From: Clonostachys chloroleuca
Taxonomy: Eukaryota > Ascomycota > Sordariomycetes > Hypocreales > Bionectriaceae
Direction: 5' to 3'
Assembly (NCBI GenBank): GCA_037952775.1
Contig: JBANAY010000004.1
Coordinates: 5,828,001 to 5,892,000 of the forward strand
Length of the DNA: 64,000 nt
Positions 55,957 through 64,000 of the stretch are shown here, one piece after another. The notes below the pieces were generated by a model. That model was not told the DNA's origin. It did no database searches and saw nothing but the letters and a program-made list of their open reading frames with translations. Every line of letters starts with the position of its first letter. Position 1 is the first letter of the stretch. The position numbers and the translations under genes are program-made.

Positions 55957-56560
55957 CTTGTTGGGTGGATCGGGATACAAACGGCCAGGACACTCTGTCT
56001 TACCTTCATAGATCCAACTAACTAGAGCCCTACAGAGAGTGGCAACGCCTCATTCGAGAAAAGATTTCACTCGTTATATAGTCATAGCCATCCAAAGAAC
56101 ATTCAACGAATTGACCTGTGTTTAAGTCCCCCTTCTAGTTTGAAACGTGCACCATTGTATTAATTATTTTTAAAATTACCTAGTTCCGTTCCCTTAACCA
56201 ATCCCTTTTAACAACCTAAAAGAGATATTCTCGATTTCCTCACGATCAAGCCTTGGAACCAGATGCAATAGAAGGTAATGTTGATAAGTACAGAGTATGT
56301 CAACTTGCAGCTGACTCAGCAGTAATGCTTAAGTAATACAATCGATCTAGGGTAGACAATTCCAGCCTCTTAGTTGCCCGGCCTCGGGCAACCGCGTAAG
56401 GAAAGCCCACATAAAAATCAGGGGAAGCTTCGGCCAACTTCTCAACCAGCCAGAGGGATCGCAGAACCTCTTTGTCACCTCCACATCCTTCCCCGTAGCA
56501 GGAAGCCGGTGCGTAAGATTAGCCGGCCTCTTCCTTGGCCTGTTGGAATGATTGGCTATC
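55957..56560. other. Intergenic between the permease and the regulator
   Basis: 3' flank of the permease and promoter of the Zn2Cys6 regulator; nothing else was recognised. Confidence 0.45.
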
Positions 56561-58956
56561 ATGCAGCACGAGCAACAACCGTCCTCTGCCCCACGGGGAA
56601 GCCACCAGGGCGCCCGTCGGTACACGATCCAGAGTAAATTTGGCAATGCCCGCACACCACGGAGCCGAAAGAATAGGCCCTGCGACATATGCCGCCGGCG
56701 GAAGACTGCCTGTGTCATCACCGATAAGCCTCCTTGTGAGTCCCATATTTCTGTCTGTCCGGCTGTCTCTGGGGTAGTTCACCATCCAAGACATCGGTTA
56801 TCTTGTCTCTTAGCCAAACAACGATAGATGGATCAGCTGGGTGCCGACTCCTCACTCACCAACTTGTAGGTCACTTCTGCAAGAGCCGAGGTCTAGAATG
56901 TCTGTCATCGCCTTTGGTACCAAATGCTGCTGCTGCCAGCGCGTCTCCGGAGGACGTGGAGTCAGCAGGTCAGTTAAGTGTCGGAGAAGGAGTCTTCTCC
57001 AACATCGTCGCACCGTCACCCTCAAATGCTGGGGGCCAAGACTCCGCATCTCCCGCCGTGGTTCACTATGGCCTATCACACCTCCCACCAGTCATTCAAC
57101 CAGATGAAACCGTGGAGAACAAGTCAACTTCTATGCCCAGTCGAGGTTCGTCCATCGACGAACAAGACACAAGCCAGCCACTTCATGCACTAGAAGATAT
57201 TGGGGATAGAACCTCACATTCCATGGGTTCCGCGGCCGAACAGGACCCCCATTTCCTCAGCGCGTTTCGCTCTCTACTTCTCAGCGAGCAGGACGAGATT
57301 GATGCCAATATCATCCAAGTCCATGATGGTGGCCAGGGCGTAGGCCGACATCCCGTTCATTTTCTTCTCCTGCTGAATGGTTTTCCTGACCACACCAATA
57401 ACGCGGTGAAGGCGGCCTCGGACACGATTGAGACCAAGGTTTGGCCTCATGGCCCTGCGCTTGTACGCTTATACTTCAAGCATATCCATCCAGTGTACCC
57501 CATCGTTTCTAAAGTACGATTTCTTCGCCGATATGCCGATGACAGACTGGAATTGCCCGCATCCTTAAGAGGCGCAGTCTATGCGCTGGCATGTGTATTC
57601 TGGAATCAAGACCCTCAACTCACCGACCCTTGCCCATTTCAACAATACGAGCTCGTTGCTGAAGCCCATTCCGCCCTTCGACGCGAGTTGGAGGCACCCA
57701 ACTTGTTCAAGTTGCAGGCTTGTCTCCTCCTGCTGCATATCACGCCACCAGATATCGACAGTGTGGAAACGCCCACTACTTGGTTCATGGCTTCGCAGGC
57801 CACAGCATGCGCGCAAATGATTGGTCTTCATCAGGATCCGGGCCCGTGGAATATTGCCCCATGGGAGAAGAAGCTGAGGAAGAGGCTTTGGTGGGCAGTG
57901 TTTGCTACAGATTGCTGGTCTGCAGTGTGCCATGGTAACCCGCCCCATATTGGGCCCTCAACATTCGACACAACGCCTCTGACTGTAGATGATCTCCGGT
58001 TCGACGAAGATGTGCCTGAGGATTTGCACTACCTCGTTAACCCAGAGGACAGACAGTTCTGCGTCGCCAACAGCGCCCGGTGTTTGGAAGCAGTCAATCT
58101 CGCCCAAACCTTACGAACGATCCTTGATTGTAGCTAGTAAGTGTTTCTCTACACATGCAATCTACGTCAACGACTGGATATGACGCATGACCATGTTGGA
58201 CGAGACTAACCTCCTTCACAGCTTAGTCAAACCAACCATGATTGAGCCACAGGCGCAATGCTGCCTGCAAACTGCCTATGATCGGCTGCAAGAATGGCCA
58301 AGCCTCGTTCCGCACTGCTTAACGGTAGGGTCCGGTCGAGAAAATCCTCACAATGGTACGTACGTCAGCTATGCAGTAGCACAGCTATTGCATAATATGA
58401 GGTGGGTCTTGTGAGTGCTGACCTTCTTTAGGTCCCCTGAACCTATCATACTATGCCGTTCAAGTCCTGCTGTTCCGGGCGCTGATGTCTCCAGCAACAC
58501 GGGAAGCAAAGGCAAATCCTGACTCAAACCTATCCAAATGGTTCAGCACTGCTCTGGAATCCTTCAAGTCGTTTGCATGCTTTATGGATGAGATCAGTGA
58601 AGAAGACTTGACAGGCTTCTGGGGGCGTCGTAAGTATCTTGACATCTATCCTATGAATGTAAGCTGACATTAACACGTCCTTACAAATAGACGCGCGGTC
58701 GCAGCTGATCCTCTGCGGAAACTTTCTGATATATCTCTTCTTGCTAGCCTCGAAGCCACAAGACATAGAAGCTGCATACAGGCTACTTGAAAAGTTCCAC
58801 CAGTCGCTTCAACGTCTAGGGGGGACGGAGGATTTGAGTGCCAGGCTTCTTCTTCGTCCCGTGATTCTGAGGATTGACTCTTTTTTCCTCCAAGCAACGG
58901 AATTGATAAAAAAGGGTCGGCAGGATGTTGTGGCCGAATCCCCTTCAGTAGCATAG
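56561..58956 (+). CDS. Zn2Cys6 transcription factor
   Basis: Five exons: 56561-56735, 56870-58136, 58222-58355, 58432-58629 and 58691-58956; 679 residues. The first intron (134 nt) splits the zinc cluster: CDICRRRKTACVITDKPPC is completed by HFCKSRGLEC, giving all six cysteines. The other introns are 60-85 nt and in phase. After a Ser/Pro-rich linker the fungal-specific TF domain (PF04082) begins with VRLYFKHIHPVYPIVSKVRF, then AVYALACVFW and WWAVFATDCWSAVCHGNP. It should be a nuclear DNA-binding activator or repressor. The 3' neighbour on plus is a pectin methylesterase and the 5' neighbour an amino-acid permease; either could be a target. No close named relative is claimed. Confidence 0.9.
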
Positions 58957-59936
58957 GATAGAAAGTATGGACTACTACTTCCAATAGTCTTCACGAATTC
59001 TATGCTCTAATCTTTCCATACAGCGGAGAACTTATTGCGCTTTTGCCAAGCGTGAGGTGTTATGGCAGATTTCTACAGCTATTTGAGCCTTTTCTACGTA
59101 GTACTTAGCTAGCTAGAGGCGTGAATAATTCTGAGCTTCAACAACTTGGCCACCAAGACTCCTAAATCAAAGCCAGGACATCTGCAAACCGGACCACTGT
59201 GCCAACATTGAGTCAGATGGGCCTTGTTGGTCAAATCCCCAGAAATAAGCTGACCTTGATGGAATCTGGGGACGATTTGACTTTGTTTTCCGGGGAAATA
59301 GACGATGGAAATTGCAAGATCCTCCGTACCCTTGTAGGTAGTCGGTAGTATTACCCTGATATTCCTTACCCGACTTGCAACGGCTTAATATTCTTCCTCC
59401 AACGATGTCTCATGGCGCATCCCCACTTCTTGCGATCCGGGGCATTGGATTCAATCCACCTCATCTAGTCCCCCAAACCAGGGAATGCGCTTACTCTATC
59501 TAAATATTGTCTCTGGTATTCTGTGGTATTGCCGGGGGTTTCTTGTTCAATTGGGAAGAACTGTCTTGGACCATAATATTGCAAGGCCATATTTCTCGAC
59601 AATTTCAGAGTATTACTTGTCCCTAGGTCGCCTTGAGCCCTCAATACGATGCATAGAACGCTTTAAGGATGGAAGAAAATACATGTAGTTGCCGTAATAA
59701 CCGACGAGATGATGGCGGGGGAGCCCAGGCCTTTGAGACTGGGGTCGCATCATAGCCTAAATCCGAGCCTAGTATGCTCTGGTCGTCAAACTACATACGC
59801 TCTCAAAAGATTCTGGGAAATTTGGCCGATTGGGACGTCTAATGGGTTCTTCTCATATATATGCCGTGAAAATGGCCATTGATATCGTAAATGAGTAATT
59901 CAGCCAAGACTTGCAGTCCCAGCAGACTACATCATC
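58957..59936. other. Intergenic, promoter of the pectin methylesterase
   Basis: About 1 kb; CATATATATGCC near 59856 is a TATA-like element about 80 bases before the pectin methylesterase ATG. No gene was recognised. Confidence 0.5.
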
Positions 59937-61221
59937 ATGCCTTCTATCCTCAGATGGAGCATTCAGCTCTCCTATGTCGCTTCTCTGGTATTCGCAGCTG
60001 AGAAGAGACCCTCGGTTGCTTACAAGGACTGCCAAAAGAAAACAGACAACCCGCTAGATGGTTGCCCTGAGGGCACTATCTATGTGAGCAACGAGGATGC
60101 AACAGCAGACTTTCCCACCATACAGGATGCCGTCCATTCACTCCCAAATGATACGGCTCCATATGTCATCCTCGTCGGCGCTGGCATTTACACAGAGCAG
60201 ATCAACGTCACTCGCTCCGGCCCTGTTACTCTTCTAGGCCAGTCTGACCGACCTTGGAACGGCGAAGTGTACTCGAACGTAACATACAATGAAAATCCCC
60301 AAAACGAGGTCCAGGTGTACTGGAACGCAGCCAACTCTGCCACCTATCCCGACAATCTTTACACCAGCGTCCTGGCCGTCGGCCCAACATACAACGCTAC
60401 GCAAACCGGCGCTGGCCCAACTGGCTATCCCGTTCCAGCAGATACTCCCTTTGGGTGCTCCGACTTCAGGGCTTACAACATTGACTTCCGGAATGAGTTT
60501 GCCCCTCGTGCTGCCGGGCCTGCCCATGCTGTCGCGGTTGGATATGCAAACGCGGGCTTCTACTCTTGTGGCTTCTACAGCTACCAAGACACCGTGAGTG
60601 AGACCCCTGATATAGGGTCCTTGTTGAGCTTCTCTCTAACAATAATAGGTCTATATCGGAAAGAAGGGCAACTCGGTCATGTATGACTCCGTTATCGCGG
60701 GCCAAACTGATTTCCTTTACGGCTTTGGCACTCTCTTTGTAGACAAGTCGACTCTGCTACTGCGTAGCTGCGGCGGGGGCATCACGGCTTGGAAAGGGAC
60801 CAACACCACGTTCCCGAACAAGTACGGCGTGTACATCGCAGACACCAACATCATTGCCACAAACACGACTGTGTTGCAGAACTTCAAGGGGAAATGCTCC
60901 CTGGGCCGTCCCTGGAACTCGCTGCATCGGTCTCTCATGATGAACAGCTACCTTGACGAGACAGCCCTTCCTGCTGGGTACACAACGTGGAATGGAGGCA
61001 ACTTCGATAAGAACACGACCATGGCAATGTACAATATGAGGGGTCCGGGAAACAATGAACAGGCTCAGCGCGATGGGAATGTCACGCTGGTGTGGGACAG
61101 AGAACAGGCGCTGCCGTATGCGAGACCGTTGAGTGTCTTCATGACGGCTGAAGGGGAGCAACCGAATGTGGACTGGATTGACCCTGTGGTTAATGTAGGA
61201 TGCAAAAAATCACAACCGTAG
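59937..61221 (+). CDS. Pectin methylesterase (CE8), secreted
   Basis: Two exons, 59937-60593 and 60649-61221; 409 residues. The 55-nt intron (GTGAGT to ATAATAG) joins GFYSYQDT to VYIGKKGNSV in phase. Residues 1-20 are a signal peptide. Pectinesterase motifs: ADFPTIQDAVHSLP, GFYSYQDT with the first catalytic Asp, GQTDFLYGFG with the second Asp, and LGRPWNSL with the substrate-stabilising Arg. It should remove methyl groups from pectin in plant cell walls, releasing methanol and acidic pectin. It has several NxT/S sites. Its neighbour upstream is a Zn2Cys6 regulator that might control it; this is only position-based. Confidence 0.93.
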
Positions 61222-63390
61222 ATAGATCTCAATCTGGTATATCATAAGTAGCACCATGCTTTATTCTATCAACTGTGAAGAAGACGGGATACGGTCAAAA
61301 CCACGTCGAGTTGAGACCCAAGTGCTCACCCAGCGCTGGGCGACGCGCTGAGGCCCTGTAACTCCAGACCTCATAGGGGGCACAGCTCCATCATGATTCA
61401 CACCTCAAATCTCTAGGGGGAGATATGAATCACGTGGTGATTAACGGTCTAATTCCAAAAGAATTTCAATGAGAAAAGAGAGAACACTCGCAGATCGCAA
61501 TTCCAGCCACGGTTGGTTGCGTCCATCTTGGGCTGATGTGCTCCGTTGGGAGATGGAGGCTCCGGGAAGCGTGGCAAATTCAGGAGCCTCGGTACTTGGT
61601 CAGGCATCTGTGCACGCCAAGCAACGTGTCATCCCATCTCAGGCGTTGCGATTCAACATGAAACAATGACATGACAGCCGCTGGTAGATCGCTTGAACTT
61701 TATTGCGTCATTGGGTGTTCAGCTCTGTGTTGTGTGCATGATTGAGCACTGCCCTGCGCCGACGCGACTGGTGAGAATTGATATGTGCCTACCCTGTACC
61801 ACGTCATAACAACAATAACAGGAGCAGAGTGGCATCGGCACACGTAAAGAAAGAGTTTGACGAATGCCTTTTCGCAGTTGGTAGTGACGCAATCAAAGAA
61901 TTAAATACCGGGTTATCTTTCTGGGCTATAACGGGCATTATTGTACAAGTTGTGGTTGATGGGACGGACAGCATTCACAGATTTGGTCTCCAACTTGAAG
62001 GCTTGTAAATGGATTACGGTTAGGTTTTTCAGCCCGTTCATGACTCTCGAATCTCATAACCACACATATAATTTTTTTTCTTGTTCACTGATAGTACATT
62101 TCAAATATATCCTCAAAGGCGCTAAATACGGGCCGCCGGGAGGAATCTGAAAGATTTGACAAGCATTGTATCATTTTCTCTCTGTGCGAGGCCGGCATTG
62201 GGCATGCATGAAGAAAACGAATATGGCAGGCATCGGATCACCCGGTTGAACCATGGATGCTTATCCTAATAATAGCATAGCCTACAGCGTTCACTCTGCA
62301 CGGGGCCCCTCATCGTAATTAGCTGCCTGTTGTGGGCTCTCTTGCGATGGGCATCATTGCAGGCAATTCTCAAGTGATGCGCGCGCGCTGCATGTGGCGG
62401 GTAGCGTTTGCGGCACAATTGAGGCAGGCATACGGGTCGCAGGCAATCCAAGACTCCAGAGATGAAGTTTCAAAAAGTTTTCAATCGCCATGTATTTCTT
62501 GGCACAGGCGGAAAGTAACAGGGCCGGGGAGTGTTGTGGTGGGAGAATCTCGCCATTCTTCGCGCGCGGTGTGAAAATGAACCGTGGACGAGGGTATATG
62601 TTTCATCAATTGATAGCATAGATACCATGGCCGTGCATAAGAGACGAATTTTTCCCTCTGGAAGAATGGATTGAACAACGCCCTGTTTTATTCTCCTGGT
62701 TCATGCGCAGTAAACATCGCTCGGCTACGGAGCTTGAAGTGCACTGACGATTCGGTGATAATTGGGCCCAGTTAGCACGCACCCTGAGTTAATAAACCCC
62801 ATCAATTCATGCCTGATGCTTTGGACTGGTGAATCAGATTTACCTAGTGAGTCAGTCGGTCTGGATGTAGGCCAAGGAGTCCAAAGGCTGAGGTCATGTT
62901 GGTGCACTGGGCATGTCCTTGCCAGCCATGCCCTTTGCTCGTACAGGGCAAAGGCCGGGGGACTGCTGTGATCAATTAATGCTTGCCACCGCTGACAAGG
63001 TTTGCAGGGAGACTGGTGCTGACCCAGCACACGACGGAGGATGCTGATGACTAGAACAATTACTGCACCGCCAGCATGAGTCTTGTGGGCCGCCACAGGG
63101 ACTCCTCCGTCTGGAGAAGGGAACACCACATGCGTTGCTGGGGCTTCCAGAAGGCGAACTGGGAGGCTCTGAAACAGGTTTGGGATCTGGCACTCTGATT
63201 TGTCCATGTCTCTGGCTTGATCGGCCCCCATGAGAGGCGGATGTCGAGGGCGTTGATCCGGTCCGGGCCCCATTCTGCTGCAACCTGGCAGCGTGCTGAT
63301 ATATCTAAGCTCGCCTGCCCTCCCTCTCTGAGGCGGTACTTGGCATACCAATATTCTGTGAATAATTGAGTGTCCGGTGAGAGCGCAAAG
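61222..63390. other. Gene-poor 2.1 kb
   Basis: No supported gene. A 208-codon minus-strand frame at about 62725-63351 has no family motif and overlaps the promoter of the next gene, so it was not accepted. Other frames are short. Confidence 0.45.
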
Positions 63391-64000
63391 ATGCAGGCCA
63401 TCTTGTCTACCGTCTCGACTGCGATCATTCCGTCGACTCCTGCAGAGCCTCGTGCAGCCCCCGGGTGGGGTTATGAGTGCTATCCAGGGACGCTGTGCGT
63501 CTTCCCTCGCTGCAGGCTGTGTTGCTACAAGTTCGAGGAGGGTGATGATGCTATCATAGGTATGCCTCCAAAGTTCCAGTCCCTCCCCCTTGGAGGAACT
63601 CCCTACTGATCGAACCCCCAGTCACATCGGATTATCGACTGTCGGCCCCCTTCCAGTACTGGTTCGATGAGCGACACTTCGACGAAGAGCTGAATCGACC
63701 CATCTGGTGCTGCTCGGCAGCATTTGGATGGATCCGAGCCGACGAACGAGCCATCGCCTGCCACAAGAACTGCACCGACATGTTCAGCCACCTGCAGCCA
63801 TCGGTCGCCTTCGAGGCATTTATTCGACAGCAGGACACCCTGGCCAGCATGGTCGACGCCGGCGACGAGAACTTTTCCGGTCTGACGGTAGACGACGCGT
63901 CTTTCAAGAACAACCTCCACCGACTCCACGAGTCGACGGTGCGGGCCACCATCGACGAGACCTCCCCGGCGGAGAACCCAGCGGCTGGACCGGCGGGCGA
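63391..64000 (+). CDS. Cys-rich hypothetical protein, 3' end outside the window
   Basis: Exon 1 63391-63559 and exon 2 from 63622 to the edge; at least 182 residues visible. The 62-nt intron (GTATGC, CTACTGATC branch, CCCCCAG) joins EEGDDAI to IVTSDYRLSA. The start is the ATG giving MQAILSTVSTA. A Cys-rich part reads YECYPGTLCVFPRCRLCCYK, and after the join WCCSAAFGWIRADERAIACH is followed by KNCTDMF. The spacing CxLC...CHKNC suggests a zinc-binding module like those of fungal proteins of unknown function. The end visible is acidic and Ser/Pro-rich. I do not recognise the family and the C terminus is missing. Confidence 0.7.

Noticed and set aside
62725..63351. Minus-strand frame of 208 codons
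   Set aside because: No motif, low-complexity composition and overlap with the promoter of the Cys-rich gene.
1..64000. tRNA, rRNA and CRISPR arrays
   Set aside because: No B-box plus acceptor pairing, rRNA core motifs or regularly spaced repeats were seen by eye; a tRNAscan or covariance search would settle small RNAs.

Overview
The window is nuclear DNA of a filamentous ascomycete (Pezizomycotina), probably of the Eurotiales (Aspergillus/Penicillium type). The family is an inference. What supports it: genes with short introns (about 50-95 nt, one of 134 nt) that start GTATGT/GTAAGT/GTGAGT and carry CTAAC or CTGAC branch sites; two Zn2Cys6 regulators; NACHT-ankyrin and F-box genes; a Fot1/pogo transposon; and no operons. 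All exon models below were joined by hand from GT/AG sites, reading phase and protein-family continuity. No transcript data were available.

Layout. 1-2.7 kb: 3' part of a NACHT-ankyrin gene, then a stop-interrupted unknown ORF. 4.4-5.3 kb: secreted tetrapeptide-repeat protein. 6-6.8 kb: alpha/beta hydrolase. 7.7-11.4 kb: an ARG81/ARCA-like Zn2Cys6 regulator convergent with a ureohydrolase that has both a signal peptide and a C-terminal KDEL. 12.4-20.3 kb: AAAP amino-acid transporter, aldehyde dehydrogenase, decayed Dal5-type permease and secretory M20 amidohydrolase. 22.5-27.9 kb: gene-poor, with a broken short-chain dehydrogenase and a broken F-box-like gene. 28-34 kb: extended SDR, second alpha/beta hydrolase, LRR/F-box-like protein, small NAD(P)-binding epimerase-like protein. 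34.3-40.4 kb: hydantoinase/DUF917 fusion protein divergent from an NCS1 permease, with a three-copy 12-bp motif in the shared promoter. 41-47 kb: small ORF, acyltransferase, F-box protein, UDP-glycosyltransferase. 48.4-49 kb: secreted acidic decapeptide-repeat protein. 49.5-51.3 kb: complete Fot1/pogo element whose transposase has one stop. 54-59 kb: amino-acid permease followed by a Zn2Cys6 regulator. 60-61.2 kb: pectin methylesterase. 63.4 kb to the edge: Cys-rich unknown gene, cut by the window.

The main theme is scavenging of nitrogen and carbon: amino-acid and nucleobase/hydantoin transporters, guanidino and amide hydrolases, a hydantoinase, an ALDH, and regulators next to their likely targets. 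The best candidates for undescribed biology are the hydantoinase-DUF917/permease module with its repeated promoter motif, a 4-nt microexon in that permease, the ER-type ureohydrolase, and two secreted repeat proteins. No single, clearly new multi-gene system could be proved from sequence alone.
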